From contig CANGJE010000025.1 of the NCBI GenBank assembly GCA_947454305.1, positions 1 through 33,254 on the forward strand: a stretch of DNA of 33,254 bases, given 5' to 3'. Numbering within the stretch: the first letter of the stretch is position 1; each line of letters starts with the position of its first letter. A program made the translations under genes and the position numbers. The notes below the pieces were generated by a model that was given only the letters and a program-made list of their open reading frames with translations, was not told the DNA's origin and did no database searches. This document shows positions 8,161 through 16,723 of the stretch, piece by piece. The stretch is from Oxalobacteraceae bacterium (GTDB taxonomy: Bacteria; Pseudomonadota; Gammaproteobacteria; Burkholderiales; Burkholderiaceae_D).

Positions 8161-9493
8161 GATGTTCACACGGTACTGATAAAACAATACGAGTGCCTTT
8201 GCCAGGATTGCTATTAATAGTTAGCTTGGCGTCAATTCGTTCGGCGCGTTCGTGCATACCCAACAAACCAAATCCTTCGTGTTTTTCACTCGAGAGAAAC
8301 CCATCGCCATCGTCCGCAATGCTAAGCACAATGGTATTTTCTGCAAAGACTAATTCGATTAACACGGCCTTCGCCTTGGAATGTTTAAGAATATTCGTCA
8401 TCGACTCTTGAGCTATGCGAATAATTTCTACACGCTGAGCATCGGGCACGAGACGCTTTTCACCTACGAGCGAAAAATGGGGCTCAACTGCGCCCGTTTC
8501 ACGTGCCATACGCACCAGATATTCCATTTGTGTTGCTAAGCATGTGGGACCTGATACGGTGGGTCTGAGTGAGCGTACAGAGTTACGCGCTTCTTCCAAA
8601 CCCTCTTTGGCTAATTCGCGCGCATGATCAATATGTACCGATGCTAACTGCACATCTTCTTTTTTTAATGCTCGACTTGAAGCTTCGAGATTGACCACAA
8701 CGCCCGTAAATCCTTGAGCCAGCGTGTCGTGAATTTCACGTGCGATGCGATTACGTTCTTCAAGAACTGCACCTTGTCGCGCTTTTTCAGATAAACGTGC
8801 CATTTGTATAGCTAATGCCGCTTGCCCCGCCAGTACTTCAGCTACTCGAATTTGATGTGTCATTTTGGCGGTATCGATACGATTACTTCGTATGCAAATC
8901 CAACCCACTTGCTCTGTTCCTAAAATCATAGGCACAGTTAGTAGCGTCTTTACACCCAAGGACATGATGTATGCGCGATTTTGTTCGGGCATACCAGAGA
9001 CTTCATAACAAAGTTGATACGTTTCGGCCCCTTGCGCTGGAAATGTCGAGAGGGGTAATCCACCAATCGGTGGCGGACGTAGGACGGCCGGATGATGCGA
9101 CTCGGGTGCAGGAATCACCTCTCCATCCAGATATTCAAGATGTAATCGTGCGGTGCCAGTGGCATAATCAGGGAACCACAAGGTGCCACCCACTGCTTGG
9201 AGCTGATCGACGGTGGTTTTGAGTACGTGACCGAGATACGTGTCTAGATTGGCTTCACTAGCCAAAAAGTCCATCGATTGAATCAGCAGCGCCGACTGAT
9301 CGCGCGCCAATTTTTCTGCCAGCCGCCGCTGCTCTACTTCGTCTTTTAACGACTTATTCTCTTCATTGACTCGCCAGATTTTTTCTTCGAGTGTAGAAAT
9401 TCGCTCACGAAATTTTGACGAATTCGCCAAGCCCGTATCCACAGGAACAAAAGCTTGTTCCATCAGGCGCCGTGTTTCGTTGTGAGTACTCAT
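8153..9493 (-). CDS. Soluble GAF-domain sensor histidine kinase (HisKA_3, NarX/DegS type)
   Basis: This cytosolic kinase has 446 aa and no membrane segment. A coiled coil (about residues 28-60) leads into a GAF-like sensory domain (about 70-230). Then comes the HisKA_3 dimerisation region with phospho-acceptor His255 in ERNRIAREIHDTLAQGF. The ATPase domain has an N-box (ESMTNILKHSKA, about 363-374), G1 (IADDGDGF) and G2 (GFGLLGMHERAE). Because it lacks transmembrane helices it must sense a ligand or redox state inside the cell, possibly an aromatic compound through GAF. ATG 9493 was chosen as the start; a TTG at 9532 has a GGAG but at poor distance. The gene overlaps its response regulator by 8 bases, the same spacing as between the two hydroxylase subunits. 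Confidence 0.9.
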   Translation of the reverse strand: MSTHNETRRLMEQAFVPVDTGLANSSKFRERISTLEEKIWRVNEENKSLKDEVEQRRLAEKLARDQSALLIQSMDFLASEANLDTYLGHVLKTTVDQLQAVGGTLWFPDYATGTARLHLEYLDGEVIPAPESHHPAVLRPPPIGGLPLSTFPAQGAETYQLCYEVSGMPEQNRAYIMSLGVKTLLTVPMILGTEQVGWICIRSNRIDTAKMTHQIRVAEVLAGQAALAIQMARLSEKARQGAVLEERNRIAREIHDTLAQGFTGVVVNLEASSRALKKEDVQLASVHIDHARELAKEGLEEARNSVRSLRPTVSGPTCLATQMEYLVRMARETGAVEPHFSLVGEKRLVPDAQRVEIIRIAQESMTNILKHSKAKAVLIELVFAENTIVLSIADDGDGFLSSEKHEGFGLLGMHERAERIDAKLTINSNPGKGTRIVLSVPCEHHV

Positions 9494-9721
9494 CGACAGG
9501 ATCCGAGCGAGTGTATTTGATATAACAACCAAAACTAACTAGTCGCTCCTTCAAAGTTCTGGAAACATTCACCAGAAGCATTGAGACTAGATACACACAT
9601 AATGCACCAAATTCAGCTCGGGGTTTTAAGAAATTAATTATTAGTGATTCGCATATCAAGAACACTGGGCTACACATAAAACAAATACGATGATGCCAAA
9701 TTGACAGCGAACTAGACTATG

Positions 9722-9737
9722 ACCATTTATAAATGGT
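9722..9737. promoter_or_regulatory. 16-base perfect palindrome, possible operator
   Basis: ACCATTTATAAATGGT is its own complement over all 16 bases. It lies between the stop of the large effector-like gene (9761) and the start of the kinase gene (9493), 24 bases from that stop. It could be an operator for the kinase-regulator operon or a weak terminator stem for the effector gene. The rest of the 267-base gap is AT-rich with no other gene seen. Confidence 0.35.
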
Positions 9738-9760
9738 GATTGTCCAACGTGGAGTCGTGT

Positions 9761-12700
9761 CTACATAGAGCCTGTGTAGGCCGCATTGCCGATAAATTCA
9801 CGTTTAGCGTCTTCGATAGGCGCAGCTAAATCCACTTGACCATTCGATTGATTCACTAGGTTACGAAATACTACAGGCACGCCATCAAGTTTGGATCCCA
9901 TATAGCCCGTGCTGTATTGCTGTATTTTGGTGCGCGATAAATCATGGAAGGTCAAGGTGGCTAATTGAGCCTTTTCTATCTCGGTCTTCTCTACTTCCGG
10001 ATCGGGGACCTTGCCCGTCGTGGCAATTTGAATAGCTAGATTTTTTGCCTCCGTATCTAACTGCCCTGTACGATCTTTACCGCTCTTGCAATTGAACGTC
10101 GTACCACCCCCCATAAGAAAGCTCAAGACAGCAATACGAGAAGCAATCTTATACGGATCGTTACCGGCTGTTTTGTATTTGTCCCCTAGATAGATATCCG
10201 TTATTTGCTGCCCCAATTGAGTGGCCACACTGATGTTATGCTCGATCTCAGCTCGTTTATCGGGAGAGAGCTCATTTTCTAAAAGCTCATATTGCTCTTC
10301 TAAGTAGGTATCCAGCATCGATTTTTCACCTAGACTGGATTTATCAATACCCAACATGGTATTGAGTGATTCGTGATTAATCTCGGCATTAGAATATTCA
10401 AACCCACTTACAACCTCACCGATCACGGGCAGATTAGCGAGCTTATTAAAGGCATTGATGTTGACGCCAAAGTTGAATGCAATAATTTTTGCAATCACTG
10501 GTTTTCCGTTCACAAATAAACCACCTGCATCAATTTCATTTTGTAGATCTTTCCATGACTGCGCATGAATATCCATCATCTCTTGCTCGTTGAATCCATC
10601 CATACCGGACTTATCGAAAATTTTCTGACGTAAGCTATCCGGGGAAAGCAAGGAGATAGACGAAAAATTAATGGATTTGCCTTCGGCTATGCGCTTAGCG
10701 AATTCAGGATTACGTTGAATTTCAAGAAGAAAGGTCACGCGAGCGCGATTTAATGCTCCTTGTCGACGTAAAAGATGCTGCAGAGGTTTGCTGTTAGTCG
10801 CTATGCGAGCGAGTATTTCATCATTTTCAGCTGATTTATTCGATAAAATATTTTTTGCTAGACCTTGGGCTGCCGATAATTTAATACCACGACTGGCTCC
10901 GCTAACATCAATACCGTTTTCTTTGAGAATTTTTTTACCATCATTTGTTTCGAGCAAGTACGTAGTCATCACGTCGATAGCTTCGGTGTGAAGAGCATTT
11001 GGCAGTTTAGTTGAATCAATGGCATCGGAAGCCTTTACATCAGAATCCCCTAGTTTAACTTGGGTCGGCGAATGCGAATCGGAACCAACGAGATCGCGGG
11101 TCAGTGCGGCCACGTCTTCAGCGGGCTTCTGCTTTAGAGATTTTTTATTTATTCCATAGGGATCATTCACCCCGGTTCGTGTACCGGCAAAAACTTCCTT
11201 ACCTTCGATAGTGGCTGATGTGTGAGCGGCCATCGTTGAGTTTTTAGTTTCTTCGATACTACGCGACCGAATTCCTCCAGTTGTAGCTTTTTTTTTGCCT
11301 TCCGCATCAACCGTTTCTTCATTTTTTAAATCATCAAAATTATCTGGCTTTAACGAAGAATTTTTAGACAAGATCTCAATCTTACTTTTATCCGTCATAA
11401 CAGTCCCTTGGCATGTAAGGTGGGTCGTAACTTTCGCCGTTTCGACTCGGCCATCGGGGGTTATTCCTACTGGGAGCAAAATCTCTGTGTTTACAGGAGC
11501 CCAATCCTGATGACGCAACGTTTGATCAAGTGTCTTACCAAAGGCAGCTCGAGCGTCGCTGATGCCTTCCGCACTTTTCATTAACTCCATCAACACCATA
11601 CGTTCCGAAAATTCAGTCGTGTGAAGTGACTTGGCAATCTCATTAAAATCGCTAGCGCTTTGAGCAACTTTTAGCTGTTGACTGAGTAGATTTGTACTTT
11701 TTTGAAGCATTGTTTTTTGTTTAGCTGCCTCAAGAGGATGGAGCTTCGCAAGCGGTCCTGCGATCTCTGCCTTACCAAGTAAGGTTGGGCCATCATGACC
11801 CTCGGGATGATTACTAATGCTCTCAATGTAGCTAATGCGAGCGTCAATAAACCCGAGTAAATTTTGATTAATAGCTTTGCCGCTTTTATCCATCGTCGGT
11901 ATAGCCGACTTGGCTGCTTGTAACTCGAGTGTTTTTGCGATGCAGATATTTTTGACTGCAGTCGGTGACTGATAATTTTCTAATAATGCCAGCATGCCTT
12001 CCAGAGACTGCTTGGTCTCGTGAAGATCAGATTTTTCTTTTATCCGGATGTCTTGCAAAGATGATTTAGCTAAATCAGCACTGCCCGCCTGTTTAGCTTC
12101 ACTATCAATTTGTTGGAGTGCCTTCAGAACCTCTGCGATTTGTGCTTTACAACCACTAATCTGATCAGCCAAGGGCTTACCGGGAACCATGCCTTTGAGA
12201 AGTAGCGCATTGGCCTGTTCTGAAATCTTCGCTCTTTCAATCGACGATTTATTCAATGTATGAGCATGTCTTTTTGTGCGGTTTCCACTGACCCTGCTTT
12301 TAGTCGGTATTTGCTGTTCTATCTTTTTTCTGACTTGAGATGTCAATTTTTTCGATTTAGTTTTTAGTTCTGGGTGCAAGTGATTATTTTTGACAACGTT
12401 CGGTTTGGATGCATCGGATTTTGGATCTTTAATATGTGACGTCTTGTCTATCAGATTGGAATACAAATCAAGCTTTGCTGAAGCTTCAGCCAGGTCGGCA
12501 GCAGAAAACGTTGTGCCTACTGCCTCTTCCGACTCCATGTGCTCTAATAAGCCCAGGCTAGTTCCTATTTCTTCAAACGTCCGATCAAGAAATTCTCCCC
12601 CCTTACCTTGCAAGCTCTCGCGCTTTGCTTCCAGATCATCAATAAAATTACTTGCCTCTGCAACAGCTTGTGCGCTTTCAGATTTCTTAACTTTGCTCTC

Positions 12701-12817
12701 ACTCGCGGTAGTAGCAGATTTTGCAGCGCTAAAATTCGGTGGCTTTGGGATAGGTTTTGGTGTTGTTTTGACGGCTGTATGTTGAGGAGTTGATAGTGCG
12801 CTTGTTATTGATTTCAT
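9761..12817 (-). CDS. Large putative secreted effector with SopB/IpgD-like CX5R phosphatase motif, 1018 aa
   Basis: Near the C-terminus (residues 910-918) the protein has CKSGKDRTG preceded by FN. This is the CX5R active-site loop characteristic of the SopB/SigD/IpgD phosphoinositide phosphatases injected by type III secretion. [13 protein letters not shown] stretch about 60 residues later matches the conserved tail segment of that family as I remember it. The first 40 residues are rich in Ser, Thr, Pro, Ala and Lys with no hydrophobic signal peptide, as in type III substrates. Residues 60-420 are Lys/Glu/Leu-rich and look helical or coiled-coil. The protein is much longer than SopB, which has about 560 residues, so an extra N-terminal half of unknown role is present. 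It stands alone with no chaperone beside it. The ribosome site before ATG 12817 is weak. Role inferred: altering host phosphoinositides or inositol phosphates. Confidence 0.75.
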   Translation of the reverse strand: MKSITSALSTPQHTAVKTTPKPIPKPPNFSAAKSATTASESKVKKSESAQAVAEASNFIDDLEAKRESLQGKGGEFLDRTFEEIGTSLGLLEHMESEEAVGTTFSAADLAEASAKLDLYSNLIDKTSHIKDPKSDASKPNVVKNNHLHPELKTKSKKLTSQVRKKIEQQIPTKSRVSGNRTKRHAHTLNKSSIERAKISEQANALLLKGMVPGKPLADQISGCKAQIAEVLKALQQIDSEAKQAGSADLAKSSLQDIRIKEKSDLHETKQSLEGMLALLENYQSPTAVKNICIAKTLELQAAKSAIPTMDKSGKAINQNLLGFIDARISYIESISNHPEGHDGPTLLGKAEIAGPLAKLHPLEAAKQKTMLQKSTNLLSQQLKVAQSASDFNEIAKSLHTTEFSERMVLMELMKSAEGISDARAAFGKTLDQTLRHQDWAPVNTEILLPVGITPDGRVETAKVTTHLTCQGTVMTDKSKIEILSKNSSLKPDNFDDLKNEETVDAEGKKKATTGGIRSRSIEETKNSTMAAHTSATIEGKEVFAGTRTGVNDPYGINKKSLKQKPAEDVAALTRDLVGSDSHSPTQVKLGDSDVKASDAIDSTKLPNALHTEAIDVMTTYLLETNDGKKILKENGIDVSGASRGIKLSAAQGLAKNILSNKSAENDEILARIATNSKPLQHLLRRQGALNRARVTFLLEIQRNPEFAKRIAEGKSINFSSISLLSPDSLRQKIFDKSGMDGFNEQEMMDIHAQSWKDLQNEIDAGGLFVNGKPVIAKIIAFNFGVNINAFNKLANLPVIGEVVSGFEYSNAEINHESLNTMLGIDKSSLGEKSMLDTYLEEQYELLENELSPDKRAEIEHNISVATQLGQQITDIYLGDKYKTAGNDPYKIASRIAVLSFLMGGGTTFNCKSGKDRTGQLDTEAKNLAIQIATTGKVPDPEVEKTEIEKAQLATLTFHDLSRTKIQQYSTGYMGSKLDGVPVVFRNLVNQSNGQVDLAAPIEDAKREFIGNAAYTGSM

Positions 12818-12866
12818 GGATAGCTCGCGTCGGCAGTGTTAATACATGGCCTGTGTTTGCACGCAA

Positions 12867-12886
12867 ATTATTAAATTAATTTTAAC
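12867..12886 (-). promoter_or_regulatory. Direct TTAA repeats upstream of the SopB-like gene (PmrA/BasR-like spacing)
   Basis: On the minus strand the 20 bases hold two half-sites, GTTAAAATT and TTTAATAAT, separated by AA. The TTAA cores are 11 bases apart. This spacing is that of OmpR-class regulators such as PmrA. A possible -10 hexamer, TATTAA, begins 22 bases downstream and the ATG of the effector-like gene lies a further 25-30 bases on. AT-rich sequence makes chance matches easy, so this is only a candidate. The remaining stretch up to 13225 contains no gene I can support. Confidence 0.3.
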
Positions 12887-13225
12887 GCGCGACGTATTGA
12901 TGGACCTTGCAATAAATAGTTTTTAGTCTAAGCACTGGTAACACTTAAACTAAAACAACTCTGCACTAAGCGGTGCACTATAAGACTGTTGTAATCTGGC
13001 TCCAATCGCAGTCGAAGATGATTTTTCTTAGGTTCAGAAAATCGTTAGCATTGTCTATTCGAAAAACAGCAATACTAAAAAATAATGTGATGAAAAATCA
13101 AATAGGCAGCATCTACTTAATTTTGACAACAGACAAATTTGATTTAACCGCTACGTGATAGTGTGAGTTGTGTCGTCAATAAAGCCATCTTGGTTTCATA
13201 CGATCACACAACAGGAGTAAATCTT

Positions 13226-13363
13226 ATGACACAGCAATCAACCACTCCCCACAATCCGAACGAAAAAGCGACGACTCCAGCAGCGACGCCTAGCACCCCC
13301 GAAAAAACACCGGCACCTGCGCATACACCCGAAGTGAAGAAAGCAAGTGACCAAAAGAATTAA
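13226..13363 (+). CDS. Small Pro/Thr/Ala-rich disordered protein, 45 aa
   Basis: The frame from ATG 13226 encodes 45 residues dominated by Thr, Pro, Ala and Lys (TTPAATPSTPEKTPAPAH) and ending DQKN. A strong AGGAG lies eight bases before the ATG, and this supports a real gene better than the longer upstream frame does. There is no signal peptide or membrane segment and the chain is almost surely unfolded. It is followed after 32 bases by another tiny gene with an equally good ribosome site. A shared terminator lies at 13640. I do not recognise the family. Confidence 0.65.
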   Translation: MTQQSTTPHNPNEKATTPAATPSTPEKTPAPAHTPEVKKASDQKN

Positions 13364-13395
13364 CTTCTTTTCCTACTGAATGATCGGAGGTCGTG

Positions 13396-13548
13396 ATGGC
13401 TAAAGGACAAAAGCGCGGAAATAAAGAACCAAAAAAACAAAAGCAGCCAAATAAAGTCATGAATTTTGTATCCGCTGCCTCAGTTGGTAATGCAAAGACA
13501 AACACTGCTCGAGCCACGGAGAGCGCTGCAAAAAAGGTGGCGCCTTAG
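13396..13548 (+). CDS. Small basic protein, 50 aa (MAKGQKRGNKEPKK type)
   Basis: The 50-residue frame begins MAKGQKRGNKEPKKQKQPNK and continues with a Ser/Ala/Thr-rich second half ending KKVAP. GGAGG lies five bases before the ATG, a near-ideal ribosome site. The Lys/Gln/Asn-rich opening followed by paired lysines resembles a group of short conserved hypothetical proteins I recall from Proteobacteria, especially Burkholderiales. Their function is unknown to me. It may bind nucleic acid, given the strong positive charge; that is inference. It forms a pair with the 45-aa gene upstream. Confidence 0.7.
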   Translation: MAKGQKRGNKEPKKQKQPNKVMNFVSAASVGNAKTNTARATESAAKKVAP

Positions 13549-13639
13549 GCACACATCTCGTTTGCATTAGCTTTTTCTGAGGCTTTCGAAAATGGTTTGA
13601 TTAATTTTGTAGAAAATTAAGTCATCTGAATCAGTAATC

Positions 13640-13680
13640 AATGCCCTCTGCATTTATGTGCCGAGGGCATTTTCTTTTTT
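13640..13680 (+). terminator. Rho-independent terminator after the two small genes
   Basis: AATGCCCTC (13640-13648) pairs with GAGGGCATT (13663-13671) and is followed by TTCTTTTTT. It ends the transcript of the 45- and 50-residue genes. The remaining bases to 13842 must hold the promoter of the EamA gene; no clear boxes were identified. Confidence 0.8.
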
Positions 13681-13842
13681 AAGACCGATTACCATCCCTT
13701 TCCTTCTGGTTCTCTTATCTGTCGGGACTGACACGCTCTGTTGAGAACTGATTCACTTTATACTTACTGATGAAAAATTCAGCCTCCGACTTTTTGTCCC
13801 AATAAGTCATTAGAGGCGAGTCATAGTCACTAAGGAATACGC

Positions 13843-14280
13843 ATGGAAAGCACTTCAGCCGCTTGGTTTTACTGGGCTGCCTTGTCGGCCCTATTTGCCG
13901 CAATGACGGCTATATTCGCCAAAATTGGATTGCAGGGAATAGACTCTGACTTTGCGACGCTTTTTAGAACGATCATCATCGCTGCCCTACTGTCGCTGTT
14001 TGTTTGGGCCACAAACAAATGGACCAATCCGTTTGCACTGCCCCAACGTGCCTGGCTCTTCCTTGCGTTGTCAGCAGTAGCCACCGGCGCTTCGTGGGTT
14101 TGCTACTTTAGGGCATTGCAGATCGGTGAGGCGAGCAAGGTTGCGCCAGTTGATAAATTTAGCTTGGTGCTTGTGGCTATCTTTGCAGTGATTTTTTTAG
14201 GTGAACGACCATCCATTAAGGACTGGTCTGGCATAGGTTTAGTTGCTCTGGGTGTCTTGGTTTTAGCCATTAAGCGCTAG
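13843..14280 (+). CDS. EamA/DMT-superfamily single-domain transporter, 145 aa
   Basis: This inner-membrane protein consists of one EamA repeat (about 140 residues). Full-size drug/metabolite transporters have two, so it probably works as a dimer, as other half-size DMT proteins do. Four to five hydrophobic helices are visible. The first is WFYWAALSALFAAMTAIFAKI and the last is GIGLVALGVLVLAI. The typical stretch FRALQIGEASKVAPVDKFSLVLVAIFAV is followed by FLGERPSIKDWSGI, which is the most conserved EamA signature. AAGGA lies before ATG 13843. The substrate is unknown. Confidence 0.88.
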   Translation: MESTSAAWFYWAALSALFAAMTAIFAKIGLQGIDSDFATLFRTIIIAALLSLFVWATNKWTNPFALPQRAWLFLALSAVATGASWVCYFRALQIGEASKVAPVDKFSLVLVAIFAVIFLGERPSIKDWSGIGLVALGVLVLAIKR

Positions 14281-14327
14281 GTCCTAGCATGGCATAACCT
14301 ATTTAATCCAACCCGTTGGAGCACTAA

Positions 14328-14528
14328 ATGAACCCTAAAGATATCCGTATTTCATCTGACCCAGATTTAGCTGGCTCATATGATGCGATGCTTCGTGCGG
14401 CTCGCTCTGCAGAAGATCTTGCTATCAAAACCAACACCAGCATAGTGGTATCGATAGATGGCAAAGATGTTGAATTGACTGCTGCTGATTTAATTAAGAT
14501 GCGTGAGAAAGAAGCACCTCATCAGTAG
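14328..14528 (+). CDS. Hypothetical protein, 66 aa
   Basis: This is a short soluble protein with a good ribosome site (GGAG nine bases before the ATG) and its own terminator 22 bases downstream, so it is a real gene. The sequence alternates polar and hydrophobic residues with a central stretch TSIVVSIDGKDVELTAADLIKM. This looks like a beta-hairpin followed by a helix. I do not recognise a family and see no signal peptide, metal ligands or DNA-binding motif. It follows the EamA gene after 47 bases and may be cotranscribed with it. Confidence 0.7.
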   Translation: MNPKDIRISSDPDLAGSYDAMLRAARSAEDLAIKTNTSIVVSIDGKDVELTAADLIKMREKEAPHQ

Positions 14529-14550
14529 GCAAAGGCCATGATGATCGAAT

Positions 14551-14574
14551 AGCCAGCTTTACGCTGGCTTTTTT
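14551..14574 (+). terminator. Rho-independent terminator
   Basis: AGCCAGC (14551-14557) pairs with GCTGGCT (14563-14569) around a 5-base loop and runs into TTTTTT. It closes the EamA/66-aa transcript. Confidence 0.85.
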
Positions 14575-14751
14575 ATTCGCCTTACCAAACGAAAATGATG
14601 CCTATCATTGAACGCGAAAGACCTATGCACAAAGCGCTGGAACAATACAACTGTTTTGATTTTACAAATCCTTCGTTGACGAGGCAGGACAGTGCGTTAT
14701 GTCGCGCTGTATTACTGGAACCCGACTCGTTAACGACTGATGGACTAATTC

Positions 14752-14919
14752 TTAACTTTCTTCTACGCTTTTTGGCTTGAAGTAAACGCAGCGAACATCT
14801 TTAATATCATCACTTGTTTGAATAGCGGTGGCAGCAACCTGGCAATCGGCACGATCCAAGTGATTAGATACATTAATTTCTGACTGCAGCGAAACCACAA
14901 AAACAAATAATCCAAACAT
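14752..14919 (-). CDS. Small exported or membrane-anchored protein with two cysteines, 55 aa
   Basis: On the minus strand, ATG 14919 is preceded by GGAG with six bases between. It opens a 55-codon frame beginning MFGLFVFVVSLQS and ending in TAA at 14752. The hydrophobic start suggests export or membrane anchoring. The rest holds two cysteines in the contexts RADCQVAATA and DVRCVYFKP. The layout (short hydrophobic start, then two cysteines around an Asp/Gln-rich helix) is reminiscent of small DUF1482-like proteins, but that is a resemblance in form only. An opposite-strand frame over part of this region has no ribosome site and was not accepted. The gene is below usual length cut-offs and easily missed. 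Confidence 0.6.
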   Translation of the reverse strand: MFGLFVFVVSLQSEINVSNHLDRADCQVAATAIQTSDDIKDVRCVYFKPKSVEES

Positions 14920-15088
14920 TTTCTTCTCCATTAAACTAACTTATGTTCTTACTGTAATGCACAACCCACTATCAAAGCAAATGGGTCGAATTGCTTTAAT
15001 GTTAATAAAATAATGGGCTAGAATGCGCCGGCGAATTACGCGGCGGCTTAAACCCTGATCAAACCTGACATTTCGACCCAAAATCCTC

Positions 15089-15478
15089 ATGACCCAAACG
15101 ATCAATGACGCACTGGACCTGGCGGAACGCTGGTCATCTGCATTTACTCAGGCCGATGTGAATGCGGTGATGAGCCTATTCGCACCAGATGCTGTTTTTT
15201 TGGGGACAAGCAGCAAAACTATCGTTGCAAGCACTGAAGGCATCAAAAAATATTTTGAAAACAGCTTATTGGGATCAAGACGCTACGTCTCAGTGCTAAC
15301 GGACATCCACGTCACTGCGTTAAGCCATGACGCGGCCATGATTACCGCACTCAACACAATAACCATCACTGACAATAATCAATCAGACGATGTGCTGGGT
15401 CGCTTAAGCATCGCTGCACGAAAATACGAAGGTGAATGGAAGATCGCGCAGTTTCATCGCTCCGCCATGCCTGAATAA
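15089..15478 (+). CDS. SnoaL-like/DUF4440 NTF2-fold protein, 129 aa
   Basis: This is a one-domain protein of the NTF2 superfamily, in the group annotated SgcJ/EcaC or DUF4440. Family marks are the first helix with a Trp (AERWSSAFTQADVNAVMSLFAPDAVFLG), the GIKKYF helix, and the final strands RLSIAARKYEGEWKIAQFHRSAMPE. Such proteins form cone-shaped dimers with a hydrophobic pocket that binds or converts small molecules. Specific activities vary and none can be assigned here. There is no signal peptide. The gene converges on the mrp gene, whose stop lies 25 bases beyond its own. A TAGAAT hexamer upstream could be its -10 element. Confidence 0.83.
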   Translation: MTQTINDALDLAERWSSAFTQADVNAVMSLFAPDAVFLGTSSKTIVASTEGIKKYFENSLLGSRRYVSVLTDIHVTALSHDAAMITALNTITITDNNQSDDVLGRLSIAARKYEGEWKIAQFHRSAMPE

Positions 15479-15503
15479 TCGCGAAGCGATTCACAGACGT
15501 AAA

Positions 15504-16592
15504 TCAATCATTCTTGATCACGATGCTGGGGAATTTGCTACTCAGGTCTTTAGCTTTTTCAGCGACCTTAACAGCAAGCTTGCGTGCGATCTGTTTGTAG
15601 ATCTGCGCTGTCTGTCCGTCCGGATCGGCGACGACGGTGGGTTTACCCGAATCAGCTTGCTGACGAATCGACATCGTTAGTGGCAAGGCTCCAAGAAAAT
15701 CAACACCATACTCTTGGCACATCTTTGCACCTCCACCCTCACCAAACACCGCTTCGGCATGACCGCAATTGCTGCAAATATGCGTGCTCATGTTTTCAAT
15801 AATGCCAAGAATAGGAATACCGACTTTTTCAAACATCTTTAAACCTTTGCGCGCATCAAGCAGCGCAATATCTTGCGGCGTGGTGACAATCACAGCACCC
15901 GTCACCGGAACTTTTTGCGATAAGGTGAGTTGAATATCGCCGGTACCCGGTGGCATATCAACGACTAAATAATCTAAATCACGCCAGTTGGTTAGTTCTA
16001 AAAGCTGCTGCAAAGCCTGAGTAACCATAGGACCACGCCACACCATGGGCTGATCAGGGTCGATCATGAAACCAATCGAAGCCACCTGCACGCCATAGTT
16101 TTCTAAAGGCTCCATGGTTTTACCATCATGCGATTCGGGTTTGCCGGTTACACCCATCATCATCGGTTGTGAAGGGCCATAAATATCAGCATCGAGCAAA
16201 CCAACACTGGCACCTTCAGCTGCCAACGCCAACGCGAGATTAACCGCAGTAGTGGATTTACCGACACCGCCCTTACCGGAGGCGACAGCGATGATGTTGC
16301 GCACGTTTGGCATCAACTTAACGCCACGTTGCACGGCATGTGCGACGATTTTTGCTGACACGTTGATGTTGACCTTGCCCACACCAGGAATCGCCTGTAT
16401 GGCTCTGACGGCGCGCTCACGCAACTCATCTATCTGACTTTTAGCGGGATACCCCAGCTCGATATCGAGCTGAACATCAGCCCCATTAATTTGAATATTT
16501 TTGGCAGATTTACTGCTGATGAAATCTTTGTCTGTGTTCGGGTCAATAACCTGCGACAAAGCGCCACGCACGAGTTCAACGGTGATGCTCAT
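15504..16592 (-). CDS. apbC: Iron-sulphur cluster carrier ATPase Mrp/ApbC
   Basis: This P-loop ATPase binds and transfers 4Fe-4S clusters to target proteins in the cytosol. The N-terminal DUF59/MIP18-like domain (about 1-85) is followed by the deviant Walker A GKGGVGKST (106-114), the LLDADIYGPSQP switch, the VDMPPGTGDIQLT motif and the cluster-binding CSNC (Cys273, Cys276). Length (362 aa) is normal. ATG 16592 has GGAG five bases upstream. The sequence closely resembles the Burkholderiales version as I remember it and is my main taxonomic clue. The cluster-carrier role fits the iron-sulphur and molybdenum enzymes in this window, but the gene is a general housekeeping one. Confidence 0.96.
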   Translation of the reverse strand: MSITVELVRGALSQVIDPNTDKDFISSKSAKNIQINGADVQLDIELGYPAKSQIDELRERAVRAIQAIPGVGKVNINVSAKIVAHAVQRGVKLMPNVRNIIAVASGKGGVGKSTTAVNLALALAAEGASVGLLDADIYGPSQPMMMGVTGKPESHDGKTMEPLENYGVQVASIGFMIDPDQPMVWRGPMVTQALQQLLELTNWRDLDYLVVDMPPGTGDIQLTLSQKVPVTGAVIVTTPQDIALLDARKGLKMFEKVGIPILGIIENMSTHICSNCGHAEAVFGEGGGAKMCQEYGVDFLGALPLTMSIRQQADSGKPTVVADPDGQTAQIYKQIARKLAVKVAEKAKDLSSKFPSIVIKND

Positions 16593-16674
16593 TACTTCTC
16601 CTGATAAATAGAGCGCTACGGAAGGACTGAATAAACAGCGTCCCCCTAAGTCTAAACGACTGCCCCAAAAACGT

Positions 16675-16704
16675 CAGAGAGCAGGCACTAAGGCCCGCCC
16701 TCTG
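16675..16704 (-). terminator. Rho-independent terminator of the OFA transporter gene
   Basis: CAGAG-A-GC-A-GGC at 16675-16686 pairs with GCC-C-GC-C-CTCTG at 16693-16704. The two A-C mismatches of the plus strand become G-U wobbles on the minus strand, giving an unbroken 12-pair stem. It is followed on that strand by ACG and TTTTT. This polarity shows that it serves the transporter gene ending at 16724. Confidence 0.7.
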
Positions 16705-16723
16705 TACAACAACAAGGTGTCGT

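Noticed and set aside
9405..9677. 90-codon minus-strand frame before the kinase
   Set aside because: It overlaps the kinase N-terminus in another frame, with no ribosome site and no family resemblance.
12973..13158. 61-codon frame upstream of the small-gene pair
   Set aside because: Non-ATG start, no Shine-Dalgarno sequence, AT-rich and of random-looking composition. More likely promoter-region sequence.
14595..14780. 61-codon plus-strand frame
   Set aside because: No ribosome site and no recognisable protein character. It overlaps the end of a minus-strand 55-aa frame that has a proper ribosome site.
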